From positions 23,049-87,048 of the forward strand of contig JAABSM010000004.1 in NCBI GenBank assembly GCA_011390365.1: DNA of 64,000 nucleotides. The letters are read 5' to 3'. This DNA is from Gammaproteobacteria bacterium (GTDB lineage: Bacteria; Pseudomonadota; Gammaproteobacteria; Chromatiales; Chromatiaceae). Each line of letters begins with the position of its first letter. Position 1 is the first letter of the stretch. This document shows, piece after piece, positions 38,865-49,107 of this stretch. The notes beneath the pieces were generated by a model. That model was not told the origin of the DNA. It worked only from the letters and a program-made list of their open reading frames with translations, and made no database searches. A program made the position numbers and the translations under genes.

Positions 38865-40187
38865 TCAAGTCGACAAGATCCTAACCAGGTTGCCGTAGTC
38901 CTCATCCACCTTGCTATCCGTCTTGCGCAGTTCCTCTACCTTGCCGTTGGCATAGAGCACGGTGGTATGATCCCGGCCACCAAAGGCCTCTCCTATCTCC
39001 GACAGGCTCTTGTCGGTCAGCTCCTTGGCCAGCGTCATGGCCACCTGCCTGGGGCGCGCTATGGCGCGACTACGCTTCTTGGAGACCATGTCGGAGACCC
39101 GGATCTTGTAGTACTCGGCGACGGTCTTGACGATATTATCCAGGGTAACGATCTTTTCGTGGACCGCAAGCAGATCCTTGAGGGCATTGCGGGTAAAATC
39201 GAGAGAGATCGCCTCGCCGGAGAAATCGGCGTGGGCCTTGATGACACGCACCGCTCCCTCCAGCTCGCGGATGTTGGTCTTGATCCGCTTGGCGATGAAA
39301 AAGGCTACCTCGGGTAACAGGTGTGCGCCGAGCATGTGCTCCGCCTTGTTCTGCAGGATCGCGACCCGCGTCTCCAGGTCCGGGGCGTCGATGGAGACGG
39401 TCAGGCCCCAGCCGAAACGTGAGATGAGTCGCTCCTCCAGGCCATGGACCTCCTTGGGCAGGCGATCACTGGTAAGAATGATCTGCTGCTTGCTCTCGAA
39501 CAGGGCGTTGAAGGTGTGAAAGAACTCCTCCTGGGAACGCTCCTTGCCAGCGAAGAACTGGATGTCGTCGATCAGCAGCACATTCACCGAGCGGTACTTG
39601 CGCTTGAAGTCGTCGATGCGGTTGTGCTGGATGGAGCGCACCATGTCGCTAACGAACTTTTCGGAGTGGATGTAGAGCGCCTTTTTCGAGGCATCGAGAT
39701 CGACGATGCGGTTGCCGATGGCGTGCATGAGATGGGTCTTGCCCAGCCCCACCCCGCCAGAGATGAAGAGCGGGTTGAAGGCCTTGCCGGGGTTTGCGCT
39801 GATGCTAATCGAGGCGGAGCGGGCGATCTGGTTCGACTTGCCCTCTACGAAACTGTCGAAGGTGAATTCGTGGTTGAGGTTTGACTCCCAGACTTCCGCC
39901 GGCTTGCCGCTTCTTCTGGCCTGTGCGGGATCGTCTTCCTGGCGCGGGGCCTCCCCTACTCGGAAGTGAATTGCCGGCGCCCTGGGCAAACCCATGCCCT
40001 CCAGGCAGACGCTGATCAGCTCCTTGTAGTTGTCCGCCACATTATCCAGCACGAACTTGTTGGGTGCATAGATGACCAGGCTGTTGTCCTTGTGCTGGGC
40101 CTGCAAGGGGGTAATCCACTGATTGAACTCCACCTCGCTGATGGAATCCTTGAGAAACTCCTTGCACTTGCCCCACAAGTCGGTCAT
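38865..40187 (-). CDS. dnaA: Chromosomal replication initiator DnaA
   Basis: This 440-residue initiator binds DnaA boxes and unwinds the origin. The AAA+ Walker [11 protein letters not shown] is near residue 150, Walker B LLIDDIQF, and the DnaA-box-binding helix carries [15 protein letters not shown] and [11 protein letters not shown]. The N-terminal domain starts [12 protein letters not shown]. Upstream residues in the longer frame are not family sequence. It is the first gene of dnaA-dnaN-gyrB. Confidence 0.98.
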   Translation of the reverse strand: MTDLWGKCKEFLKDSISEVEFNQWITPLQAQHKDNSLVIYAPNKFVLDNVADNYKELISVCLEGMGLPRAPAIHFRVGEAPRQEDDPAQARRSGKPAEVWESNLNHEFTFDSFVEGKSNQIARSASISISANPGKAFNPLFISGGVGLGKTHLMHAIGNRIVDLDASKKALYIHSEKFVSDMVRSIQHNRIDDFKRKYRSVNVLLIDDIQFFAGKERSQEEFFHTFNALFESKQQIILTSDRLPKEVHGLEERLISRFGWGLTVSIDAPDLETRVAILQNKAEHMLGAHLLPEVAFFIAKRIKTNIRELEGAVRVIKAHADFSGEAISLDFTRNALKDLLAVHEKIVTLDNIVKTVAEYYKIRVSDMVSKKRSRAIARPRQVAMTLAKELTDKSLSEIGEAFGGRDHTTVLYANGKVEELRKTDSKVDEDYGNLVRILST

Positions 40188-40501
40188 GGCGTTCTGTCGT
40201 CTCCGTTGTTGATGGAATCGGTAGGTTGCCGGCGAAGGAACCGGGGTAACGCCCTTCCAGCCCTCATCGCCCTCTATCCCGATGTGCGACGAGTTTGTAT
40301 GCTGGTTGCGGAAGCCACCCCTGAGGAGATCCGGCAACTGCCTATTATCTCACATTCGAGGCGACAAGTTATATCGGTTTTTCAATCAATTACCGACGGC
40401 AATACGAGTACAGCCGCGCCCAACTATCGGCAACAATCCTGCTGATACGGTTCATCCAAAGGCTTGACCTCCGATGTTGTCGTTACCTTGGCGCGGCTGT
40501 A
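40188..40501. other. Upstream region of dnaA
   Basis: These 314 bases separate dnaA from the NuoF-like gene transcribed toward it. The usual gammaproteobacterial neighbour rpmH-rnpA is absent. I found no consensus DnaA box here; the sequence near 40350-40400 is moderately AT-rich (CTATTATCTCACA, AAGTTATATCGG). No gene is evident. Confidence 0.5.
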
Positions 40502-41782
40502 TTAGCCGTTGTTGTCGAGACTGATATGCAGCGGAGTACGGTTCAGGGAGTTTTCGTACTCCTCCATGAAGTGATCGAGGGAGCTGCGCACCACGGTAAC
40601 CGCGCCATTGAGCAGTGCGCACTTGCCGGTACCGGGGAGAATCTTGCACAGGTTGATGAGGGATTCCAGGTCGGAACGGGTGCCGCAGCCGGTATCGATA
40701 CGGCCAAGAAGCTGCGAGATGTAAAAGGTGCCGGTCTTGCACGGCGGACACTGGCCGCAGGAGGAGGCGGCGAAGAAGTTGACGTACTCGGTCACCCGCT
40801 TGACGATGCCGGTACCCTTGGAGACCACGATCATCGCCCCGGTGCCCAGCGCCGAGTTGCGCGCCTTGACCGATTCGAAATCCAGGTGCACATCCAGATC
40901 CCTGGGGGTGAGGATGGTGTTGGAAGGACCGCCGGTAAACACCGCCTTGATCTCCTTGCCCCTGAGCATGCCGCCGCCGTGGTCGAAGATCAGTTCCCGC
41001 AGGCTGGTTCCCATTGGGAGTTCGTAGGCCCCGGGTTTGAGGACATCGCCGGAGACGCAGTAGATCTTGGTCCCGCTGGCCTGGTCCACGCCGATGTTTC
41101 GGTACCACTCCGCACCGTTGGCGAGGATGTGGCAGACATGGGCGATGGTCTCCACGTTATTGACCAGGGTCGGGTAGCCGTACACCCCGTGTTCCGAGGG
41201 AAAGGGTGGCTTGCCTCGGGGAAAGGGGAAATTTCCCTCTACCGACTCGATCGCCGCGGTCTCCTCGCCGCCGATATAGTGGCCGGAGCTGGGCATCACC
41301 TGGAGCGACAGCTTGCGCTCCAGGGCCTTCTCGATCTCCTCAATCCAGACGACGTTGCGCCACTGCTCGACCGCCCGGTTCATGGCGTAGATCGCCTCTT
41401 CCAGCTCCGGATTGATATAGAAGACGATGTGATCGATGTTGCAGGCGAGGGCGGTAATGATCGACCCTTCGATCACCTGGTGAGGCGTCTTTTCCAGCAG
41501 GATCTCATCCTTGAAGGTCCCGGGCTCATCCTCGTTACCGTTTACGATCAGGTATTTGCGTTTGTCCTTGGGATGGGCGGCGAGCAACTTCCACTTCTTC
41601 CAGGTTGGGAAGCCGCTGCCGCCAAGACCGCGCAGATCCGCATCCCGAATCGCGGCGATGATCTGTTCTGGCTTCGCCAGCGCCGCCTTGAGACCCCGGG
41701 TTCCTCCCTCCATCATCCAGGCGTCGAGATCGGCGCCGATCTGGATTCGTTCGGCGAGCAGGATCTGATTGACTTGTGTCAT
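40502..41782 (-). CDS. NuoF-like NADH dehydrogenase flavoprotein (third gene of a fumarate-reductase-like set)
   Basis: This 426-residue protein resembles the 51 kDa NADH-oxidising subunit of complex I. The FMN/NADH motif GLGGSGFPTWKKW near residue 52, NEDEPGTFKDEILL, the YIGGEETAAIESVEG segment, an SLBB region, and SSCGQCPPCKTGT with a further Cys provide a 4Fe-4S site. No other complex I genes are present. The gene follows an FAD protein and an Fe-S protein on the same strand, with a 172-base gap, so it may feed NADH electrons to them in the cytoplasm. Confidence 0.88.
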   Translation of the reverse strand: MTQVNQILLAERIQIGADLDAWMMEGGTRGLKAALAKPEQIIAAIRDADLRGLGGSGFPTWKKWKLLAAHPKDKRKYLIVNGNEDEPGTFKDEILLEKTPHQVIEGSIITALACNIDHIVFYINPELEEAIYAMNRAVEQWRNVVWIEEIEKALERKLSLQVMPSSGHYIGGEETAAIESVEGNFPFPRGKPPFPSEHGVYGYPTLVNNVETIAHVCHILANGAEWYRNIGVDQASGTKIYCVSGDVLKPGAYELPMGTSLRELIFDHGGGMLRGKEIKAVFTGGPSNTILTPRDLDVHLDFESVKARNSALGTGAMIVVSKGTGIVKRVTEYVNFFAASSCGQCPPCKTGTFYISQLLGRIDTGCGTRSDLESLINLCKILPGTGKCALLNGAVTVVRSSLDHFMEEYENSLNRTPLHISLDNNG

Positions 41783-41954
41783 GTTAGCTCCGAAAAATAC
41801 AGGGTGAATGAAACGATATTGATAGATCTCTTAGTGGTCGGTAACAGCCGGAAAACCAATGCGCGACCGTGCCAGAATGCCTTTTTGGTCTCTTTTCCAT
41901 CGCGAACACCCATCCGGGAGCGAGCGCGTCGCACCGCCGACGATCCCGGCTCGA

Positions 41955-43577
41955 TCACTCCCGCTTGCGGCTCTTGTGAAAGCCGTCGTAGTCGGAGTCC
42001 GCATCGAACTTGGCGCAAACGGGAAAGAGCATTGGGCTCTTGATATCCATGTCGAGACCGGCGAAGGTGAGGCGACGACGGTGATCGCTGAGATGATCCA
42101 TGGTTACCTTCTTGTGATTCCAGCCATGGGTGCGACCCGCGGCATGCAGCCCGGCGCGCCGCCCGAAACAGATGATATCCAGCAGCGCGTTGCCCATGAT
42201 GCGATTGCGCCCATGGATGCCGCCGCTCACCTCGCCCACGCAGTAGAGCCCGGGAATGGTGGAACGGCCATCCGCATCGATGCGCACGCCGCCATTCTGA
42301 TAGTGCAGGGTGGGATAGACCAGCAGCGGCTTGGTCTTGGGATCGATGCCGCTGCGCTCGCCCAGTTGTACCAGCTTGGGAAACTTCTTGTCGAGCAGCC
42401 CCGGTTGGATCAGCTCGATTCTGGGGGTATCCAGCCATACGCCGATCCCCTCCTTGCTCGATACCACCCCCCTCCCCTCCGCGCACTCGCGCAGGATCGC
42501 CGAAGAGACGAAGTCCCGCCCCTTGAGCTCGTCGATAAACCGCTCCCCTTGGGCGTTGAGGAGATAGGCCCCGGCGGAGCGAATCCCCTCGGTAATCAGG
42601 GAGCCCGCAAGATGGCGGGGATGGGCAAGACCGGTGGGGTGGTACTGAAAGGAGTCGAGGTCCCGCAGTTTCGCGCCCAGCCGATAGGCGAGCACCAGCC
42701 CGTCGCCGGTAGCGCCGAAGTGGTTGGAGGTGGGAAAGCCGTTGATGTGCATGCGGCCTATGCCGCCGCTGGCCAGGATTACCGCATTGGCCCGCACCAT
42801 CACGTGGGAGAAGCTCTTCAGCGACGACAACACTGCGCCAGCGCAATCCCCGGACTGGTCGGCGAACAGCTCCACCGCGGGTGAATACTCCAGCACCTCC
42901 ACATCGCTGTTGAACACCGCCTCTCGCAATACCCGCATCATCTCCAGCCCGGTGTAGTCGCGATAGAAGGCCACCCGGCTCTCGCTGGTACCACCGGCGC
43001 GACGCAGCATCACATCGCCGTATTTGTCGAGATCGAACTGCATGCCCTGCTGAATCAGCCAGCGGATCACATCGGGACCGTCGTTGACCATTGCCGCCAC
43101 CAGCTCCGGATCGCCCAGATTGTGGCCCGCCTTGAGGGTATCCTCGTAGTGCTGGCGTGGGGTATCGTTCTTGTCGATCGAGGCCTGAATCCCCCCCTCC
43201 GCCATTACCGTATTGCTGTCCCCCAGGCGTAGCTTGGTGGCCAGGGTCACCTTCGCCCCCATCTCCGCCGCCACCAGCGCCGCCGCGCACCCCGCGCCGC
43301 CGCCGCCGATTACCAGCACATCGGTTTCGACCACCGGCGCACCGGCCAGGTCCGCCTCCTCGATACGGGCGTCCGCTTGCAGCATCTCCGCCAGCGCGCG
43401 ATGGCAGCGATCGCCCTGGTTGGGCCCGATCTTGAGGTCCACCACCGAATCGGCGAAGTTATCCGGATGGAAGCGTGCCAGCAGCGCGGCCTCGTCCGGG
43501 TCGCCGTCTGGCAACGGCCGCTCCTCCACGGCCTGATAGCGTGACACGGCCTCGCTGTAGGGAATACCTTTGGTCAT
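41955..43577 (-). CDS. Fumarate reductase/succinate dehydrogenase-like flavoprotein, soluble type
   Basis: This 540-residue protein has an N-terminal helical extension of about 80 residues not seen in FrdA, then the dinucleotide fold LVIGGGGAGCAAALVAAEMGA. The usual covalent-FAD His region reads GDSNTVMAEGGIQAS, with Asn where SdhA/FrdA have His, so FAD is probably non-covalent. Active-site features include FQYHPTGL, the GRDFVSSAILREC region and the HYQNGG loop. It overlaps the Fe-S gene start by four bases. No membrane anchor genes follow. Confidence 0.88.
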   Translation of the reverse strand: MTKGIPYSEAVSRYQAVEERPLPDGDPDEAALLARFHPDNFADSVVDLKIGPNQGDRCHRALAEMLQADARIEEADLAGAPVVETDVLVIGGGGAGCAAALVAAEMGAKVTLATKLRLGDSNTVMAEGGIQASIDKNDTPRQHYEDTLKAGHNLGDPELVAAMVNDGPDVIRWLIQQGMQFDLDKYGDVMLRRAGGTSESRVAFYRDYTGLEMMRVLREAVFNSDVEVLEYSPAVELFADQSGDCAGAVLSSLKSFSHVMVRANAVILASGGIGRMHINGFPTSNHFGATGDGLVLAYRLGAKLRDLDSFQYHPTGLAHPRHLAGSLITEGIRSAGAYLLNAQGERFIDELKGRDFVSSAILRECAEGRGVVSSKEGIGVWLDTPRIELIQPGLLDKKFPKLVQLGERSGIDPKTKPLLVYPTLHYQNGGVRIDADGRSTIPGLYCVGEVSGGIHGRNRIMGNALLDIICFGRRAGLHAAGRTHGWNHKKVTMDHLSDHRRRLTFAGLDMDIKSPMLFPVCAKFDADSDYDGFHKSRKRE

Positions 43578-44215
43578 GTGTCATCTCCCGGGGCCACGGT
43601 GAGTTGTCCCTGGCGCATCTGCTCCAGACGCCGGATCAGATTGGAGGGGCGAAAGAGGAAATAGGCGGTGGCGCGGCGGGCGAACAGCCCCACATGATTC
43701 GGTGCGATGAACTCGGGACAGGCGGTCATGCAGAAGTTGCACATCACGCACTCCACGAACAGTTCTCCGGCCTCGCGAAAGCGCCCCTCGGTAGCCAGCT
43801 GCACCCCCCTCTCCACCTCGATATTCTTGGGGCAGGAGACGTCGCAACCGTGGCAGTGACGACACTTTACCGCCTCCGGAAAGATGCGATGAAACTCCGC
43901 CTGCACCTCCCAGGAGTTGGGGATCCCCTTGAGGTCATAGGTATGGTGAGTGGGATTGGGAAAAACCAGAAAGTTGATCTCCATCCCCTCCTCCACCAGG
44001 GTCTGGCAACCGAGGGCCATCTTCACCTCCGCCGTTCCCCCCTTGCGTACCAGTACCCGGCAGGATCCGCACACCCCCTCCAGGCAGCCGACGCTCTTTA
44101 CCCGCGGATAGCCGGCGTGCCACAACGCCTGGATCGCCGACAGCGTCGACGGCGCCTGGATCTGTTTGCCGTTGATCGTCACGTTGACGATTTTCTCTTG
44201 TACTTCTTCACTCAT
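43574..44215 (-). CDS. Succinate dehydrogenase/fumarate reductase-like iron-sulfur protein
   Basis: This 213-residue electron-transfer subunit has the 2Fe-2S ligands in SVGCLEGVCGSCRVLV with a later Cys in ALGCQTL, and a C-terminal pair of clusters CRHCHGCDVSCP and CVMCNFCMTACPEF. It bridges the NuoF-like and FAD subunits. Start ATG at 44215 gives MSEEVQEKIV; the longer frame is unlikely. First gene of the set. Confidence 0.9.
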   Translation of the reverse strand: MSEEVQEKIVNVTINGKQIQAPSTLSAIQALWHAGYPRVKSVGCLEGVCGSCRVLVRKGGTAEVKMALGCQTLVEEGMEINFLVFPNPTHHTYDLKGIPNSWEVQAEFHRIFPEAVKCRHCHGCDVSCPKNIEVERGVQLATEGRFREAGELFVECVMCNFCMTACPEFIAPNHVGLFARRATAYFLFRPSNLIRRLEQMRQGQLTVAPGDDT

Positions 44216-44422
44216 AACGATCACTTGGACTACACTTGAGGTGATGGGTCGCCACGCAGCGGTGGTTAGGGCTTCCCGTCTTCTCCCCCCGGACGGTCGG
44301 GATATGGGGCGACGGCGTGGCATCAATTGCCCATTTTATAAGAAATATTGGTTTTTGTAATAGCCCCTGCGTCAGGTTCGACCCGGGGCGAGGCCTGATA
44401 AACATCAGGAAGGTTGTAAGAG

Positions 44423-44962
44423 ATGAAGATTCCGGCGTTGCTGATGCTGTCCGTGTTGTTCCTTGGCGGCTGTGCCACCAATATCCCCAGTGCGATCGAA
44501 AACCCCCCGCCCGATGATATTCTCCCTGAGGCGGTGCAGCGGCAACCGGACAAACATCACCGCAGCCAGGTGCGCTGGGGCGGCGTCATCGTCGGCGTGC
44601 GCAACCTGGAGCAGGGCAGCGAGATGCTGCTCATGGCCCAGCCCCTCAATCGCTGGGGCGAACCCCTCACCAACGGTAAGAGCCAGGGTCGCTTTATTGC
44701 CTACTTCGACGAATTCATGGATCCCGCCGAGTACGCCGCCAAGCGCAAGGTCACCGTGTTCGGCGAGGTCAGCGGCGTAGAGAGTCGCAAGATTGGCGAT
44801 TATCCCTATGACTATCCCATCGTGCGCGCCAACCAGTACCACCTGTGGCCGGTTCCGGTCAATGGCATCCGCCAGCCGCTATGGGGTTGGGGCTTCCACG
44901 ACCGATTCGACCGCCGCGATCGCATCATCATCGTCCCGCAACCCAAACCCACGCCCAACTGA
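44423..44962 (+). CDS. Slp-family outer membrane lipoprotein
   Basis: This 179-residue protein has a lipobox LFLGGCATN and a Slp domain including VRWGGVIVGVRN, ESRKIGDYPYDYPIV and YHLWPVP, with an extra C-terminal YGWGFHDRFDRRD-like tail. Slp lipoproteins are outer-membrane proteins made in starvation or acid stress. It has its own upstream region of about 200 bases and no partner gene. Confidence 0.88.
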   Translation: MKIPALLMLSVLFLGGCATNIPSAIENPPPDDILPEAVQRQPDKHHRSQVRWGGVIVGVRNLEQGSEMLLMAQPLNRWGEPLTNGKSQGRFIAYFDEFMDPAEYAAKRKVTVFGEVSGVESRKIGDYPYDYPIVRANQYHLWPVPVNGIRQPLWGWGFHDRFDRRDRIIIVPQPKPTPN

Positions 44963-45047
44963 TGGCAATGGCCATGGCGCGGCTTGACACGCCTTGCGGA
45001 CCGGGCGGAATCCGGCGTATCCGGGTATAAAATATCCGGTAATCGCC

Positions 45048-48000
45048 TTATTCCTTGAACGGAATGTAACGCAGCTCGATCCCCGCCTCCTTTAACAGTC
45101 GCCGCAGGATGGGCCACAGCTCGGTCAGCACCTGGACCCGGGCCATGTAACTCTCCTCGGTGTGCCAGCGGGGTTCGAAGACGTTGAGGGTGGAGCCGTC
45201 GATGACCTTGACGCCGTTGATCATCACCTGGGTCGGTTTGTCCTGGCGGATCTTCTTGCATTGGCGCATCGCCTCGTAGATCAGCTCCCGCACCTGCTCG
45301 TTGTCGTAGGCGGGCGAGACATAGACCAGGGTGTAGTCGCGCACCAGCGGGGCATCCTTGGAGTAGTTGATCACCACCGACTCGGCGACGCGGCTGTTGG
45401 GCATGGTAATGTGGTAGCCAAGATTGTTGACCACCTGGGTAGTCCGCCAGGAGAGCCCCTGCACCTTGACGGTGGTGGTTTCGCCCAGCTCGATGGCATC
45501 GTTGATCTGAATTACATCGCCGATCTTGAACGGACGCTCGATGAAGATGGTGATGCCGCCGATGATGTTGGAGAGGGTCTCCTTGGCGGCGATCGCCACC
45601 GCCAGACCACCGATGCCCAGGCCGGCGAGGATCACGCCGATATCGAAGCCGAGGCTGTTGAGGGAGAGGCCGATGGCGGCGGCGATGATGGTCCAGCGCA
45701 GGATATTGCGAAACAGGTTGAGGGCGAAGACGATATGGGACGCATCGTCGCCATGCACATGTCGGGCGCGAGCGATCTTGCCCATGAAGATCAGGGCGTT
45801 GAGCCAATAGGCGAGCAGCGCGACGCTGAGGATCAGCAGGATCTCAATCCCCGAGCGGGTGGTCGACTCCAGCGCCGCCTGATAGCGCTCGTTGCGCAAT
45901 AGGCCGATCTCGCCGATGCGAAACTGCTCGATCGCCTCCGCCGTCTCCGGGCGCTGACCGGCCGGCAGGCTCGCGGGATCCACCCCCTGGTGGCCGCTAA
46001 GGCGCTGGATGCTGCGCTGCGCCGCCTCGCTTGAGGCGTCGATGGCCCCCTGCTGGTCCCGGTAGAGACCGATCTCGGCGCCGATCCCCCGATCCGACAG
46101 GCGCTCTTCCAGCAGCTCGATCCATTTGCGCGCCGCGGCGATGCGCACATGCAGGTCGAACAGCGCCTGGGTAGCCTGCTTGATGGCGGCGGGTTTGTTC
46201 TCTTCGGTAAGCGGCGGCCCCAGCGAGACCCGACGCCCCGTGCGTTGCTGGAATTCATCCAGCAACTGATTGGCCTGTAGCGGCTGCAAGCGCGCCTTGA
46301 TGGCAATCATCGCCGCCTCCTTGTCGATCTCGTACTGTTTGGCCTCCTCCTTGAGCAGCGGCAGCAGACCCTCCACCGAGCTACGCTCCTGCTGCGCCGA
46401 GGATATCAGGAAATCGAGCTTCTTGCGTCGCTCCGCGAGCAGGCCGAGACGCCGCTCCAGCTGCACCAGATCCAGGTTGTACTGGTTGAGCATGTCGGTG
46501 ATATCGCGGGCGCGTTCGGAAGGTACGTAATTGAGTATTGGCTCCCACCACTCGCCCTGTTTCTCGGTACGCTTCTCGGCCTGCTGGCGCAGCCGTCGCT
46601 GCTCAATGTCATCCAGCTCGGAAAACTCGGTATTGATGCGTTGATCCAGTTGCTCGATATCGGCGAACAGATCAAGGCGTTCGCCGGTATGCTCCCGGGT
46701 TGCGCTCAACAGCGTGCGGCTCTCCCGTTGCGGCTCCTTGTGGACATCCTCATCCGCCTTCTCGGCTTCCAGAGTCCGCTTTTGTTCCACCCGGTGCGCC
46801 AGCTCCTGCTTGAGCTGCTCGCCCTCCTCCTGCTCCAGCGCCTGACTCAGCACATCGCGCAAGCCGCCTTCGCCGCCCTCTTCACGGTCCATGCGCTTCT
46901 TCAGCTCCACCGCTTCGGCGTAGGACTGGGTGCGCAGGGTGCTGTTGCGTTGCAGGATATCGATGTAGTCGCCGAGCAGCGCGAGCAACTGGTCCCGGTT
47001 CTGGCGCAGCGCGAAGCGATCCTCGTTCATGCCATCGATGTTGGCGATGCGGGTCGAGATCAGATCCTGATAATCCGAGATACGCCGGGTCGCGAGTTGC
47101 AGCGGCGGGGTGTCCGGCGTCCCCCCCACGCCCTTCTCCGTCTCCCCGCCAGCATCCTTCTCACCCGCCTCCTGTACAGAAGCCGCCTCCCCTTTCTGCT
47201 TATCCGACTCCGGCATGGGAATATTGGCGAGGGTATAAAGGGTGGCGGCGATGCGCTGGCGTTCTAGGCGCGCCTCCACCTGGGCCTCCCGCGCCAGCGG
47301 ATCCTTGAGGGTATTAAGCCGATCACGGATCAGCGCCTGTTCCTTCTCCAGCACCTCCAGGCGGGCAAGCATGTCCTTGCGGCGCTGGCGCGCCTCGTTC
47401 AGGGCCTGGCGGGTGTCGCTGAACTGAGCGCTCAGGCCCTCACTGGCGACGTCGCGCAGGGTGGCATTGTGCTCCTCCGCCGCCACCGCCATCTGGTAGC
47501 CCTCCCTGAGGGTCGCCAGCAGATTCTCCGCCTGGGAGGCGTTGATCTGCTCATTGGCGATCTCGTTGGCGATCTCGTTACGCCGCTTCCTGGCCGACTC
47601 GGCGTAGGTCTGCGCGCTGCTCAGATGCTGATCGAGTCGACGATACGCCTCGAACAGATCGGAATGAGAAGGGAGTTTATCCAGCCCCATCTCCCGCTTC
47701 TCCAGGATCTCCGTCAGCATCAGCATCTGGCTGAACTGGTCTTGCAGGATGCGCCCCTCCGAGACGAACTGGGCGCTCGCCTCCATCACCAGATCCAACC
47801 CCTCCCGCAGCTTCCGCGCCGCACCCAGGCGTATATTGTGATAGTTGAGGGTGTTTTTCGCCAGGTCCAGCGCCTGCTGGGTGGCGGCGCTGTCAAGCAG
47901 ATCCTCCTGGGCCGGCTGCTCGACCCGCCAGGCCGGCAGAATCGCCAACTCATCGCTGAAATCCACCACCTCGCCCTGGCGCAACTCCACCAGGTCATAC

Positions 48001-48938
48001 AGATGTTCCGCGTTGCTCTGTAGCCAGCCCAACTCATGGTTCAGGGCGGCCAGCTCTTTCCGCAACCCCTCGGTACCCTTGTCCTGATAACGGGTCAGGA
48101 TCTCCTGTCGCTGCTGATGTTGCGCAAACTGGTCGCGATAGCCGTCGAGCACCGCCTGGGCCTCGATCACCGCCTCGTTGGCGCGCTCGAAACGGTGTTT
48201 GAGAGTGCTAAACTGGCGCCGGTAGGTCCCGATCTGATCGCCAAGGAGGGTGAAATCCCCCTTCAGCGCCGTTTGACGCTCCAGCAGCGCCCGCTGGGTC
48301 AACGCCTCGGGTACCGCCGCTGCCTCCAGCACCCCATCGGCGATCCGCAAACGGAACTCAAGCACCGCGCCGCCAAGCTGCTGCAACTCCCGCAGATAGG
48401 TCTCCAGCTCCAGCTCCACCTCGCTGGTGCGCTTCACCAACTCCTCCAGCACCTGCTTGCGATTCTCCAGCGCATCTCGTCGCTCGATAAGCTGCGCGAG
48501 CCGTTTCTCCGCGCACTCCGTGGGCGGCCGCTCGCCCACCGTGATCGCCTCACCCTTTTCATTGGTGCGATCCGCGCATGGGGTATCCACCTCCACCTCT
48601 TCATCGTCGCCAGTGAGCTGCCCGTAGAGTATCCGTACCTTCGCCAAGGAGCGTACCTTGGCCAGATAGCGCTCGCTCGCCTGACGGTAGCGGCTCAGGG
48701 TCTGCTCGATCAGGGATTCATTATCCAGTTGCGCCGAAACATCCCCCAATATCTCGGTGCTCAAGGGCAGAACGAACGCCCCCTGCGGCGCTTCCTTTGC
48801 CGATTCAGCCAATGCGCCGTTGGCTTGGGATTCCGCTTTGGGCGCCCCAATAGCGGCGACGCTGGCCAGGGCCAGCGAAAGAAGCACCGGGAGGAGCGGC
48901 ATCAGGGGGCGAAGCGGAAGATGTTTCGGATTGAACAT
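45048..48938 (-). CDS. MscK/KefA-type mechanosensitive channel
   Basis: This 1296-residue inner-membrane protein has a signal (PLLPVLLSLALASVAAIGA), a very long periplasmic coiled-coil region (about residues 60-960, rich in Glu/Gln/Arg), several membrane helices and a C-terminal MscS pore. The pore helix GLGIGGLAVAIAAKETLSN is followed by ITIFIERPFKIGDVI. It is longer than E. coli MscK (1120). It should open under membrane tension to release solutes. Confidence 0.9.
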   Translation of the reverse strand: MFNPKHLPLRPLMPLLPVLLSLALASVAAIGAPKAESQANGALAESAKEAPQGAFVLPLSTEILGDVSAQLDNESLIEQTLSRYRQASERYLAKVRSLAKVRILYGQLTGDDEEVEVDTPCADRTNEKGEAITVGERPPTECAEKRLAQLIERRDALENRKQVLEELVKRTSEVELELETYLRELQQLGGAVLEFRLRIADGVLEAAAVPEALTQRALLERQTALKGDFTLLGDQIGTYRRQFSTLKHRFERANEAVIEAQAVLDGYRDQFAQHQQRQEILTRYQDKGTEGLRKELAALNHELGWLQSNAEHLYDLVELRQGEVVDFSDELAILPAWRVEQPAQEDLLDSAATQQALDLAKNTLNYHNIRLGAARKLREGLDLVMEASAQFVSEGRILQDQFSQMLMLTEILEKREMGLDKLPSHSDLFEAYRRLDQHLSSAQTYAESARKRRNEIANEIANEQINASQAENLLATLREGYQMAVAAEEHNATLRDVASEGLSAQFSDTRQALNEARQRRKDMLARLEVLEKEQALIRDRLNTLKDPLAREAQVEARLERQRIAATLYTLANIPMPESDKQKGEAASVQEAGEKDAGGETEKGVGGTPDTPPLQLATRRISDYQDLISTRIANIDGMNEDRFALRQNRDQLLALLGDYIDILQRNSTLRTQSYAEAVELKKRMDREEGGEGGLRDVLSQALEQEEGEQLKQELAHRVEQKRTLEAEKADEDVHKEPQRESRTLLSATREHTGERLDLFADIEQLDQRINTEFSELDDIEQRRLRQQAEKRTEKQGEWWEPILNYVPSERARDITDMLNQYNLDLVQLERRLGLLAERRKKLDFLISSAQQERSSVEGLLPLLKEEAKQYEIDKEAAMIAIKARLQPLQANQLLDEFQQRTGRRVSLGPPLTEENKPAAIKQATQALFDLHVRIAAARKWIELLEERLSDRGIGAEIGLYRDQQGAIDASSEAAQRSIQRLSGHQGVDPASLPAGQRPETAEAIEQFRIGEIGLLRNERYQAALESTTRSGIEILLILSVALLAYWLNALIFMGKIARARHVHGDDASHIVFALNLFRNILRWTIIAAAIGLSLNSLGFDIGVILAGLGIGGLAVAIAAKETLSNIIGGITIFIERPFKIGDVIQINDAIELGETTTVKVQGLSWRTTQVVNNLGYHITMPNSRVAESVVINYSKDAPLVRDYTLVYVSPAYDNEQVRELIYEAMRQCKKIRQDKPTQVMINGVKVIDGSTLNVFEPRWHTEESYMARVQVLTELWPILRRLLKEAGIELRYIPFKE

Positions 48939-49107
48939 GGGGGATGGCTAGGTTGGACTCGGAACAAACTGTGAAGTTAGCCACAGAATATCCCCAAGAG
49001 CAAGCCCCGAAGCCTTCAATGTCCATTCAAATGGCTTGGGTAGCGTTACCAGACGGCGAACAACGGTTAGCAAAGAACCGGCAATGGCACAGCGTCCATC
49101 AGCGCGT

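Noticed and set aside
40188-40501. Origin of replication upstream of dnaA
   Set aside because: No consensus DnaA box found by eye; only generic AT-rich stretches.
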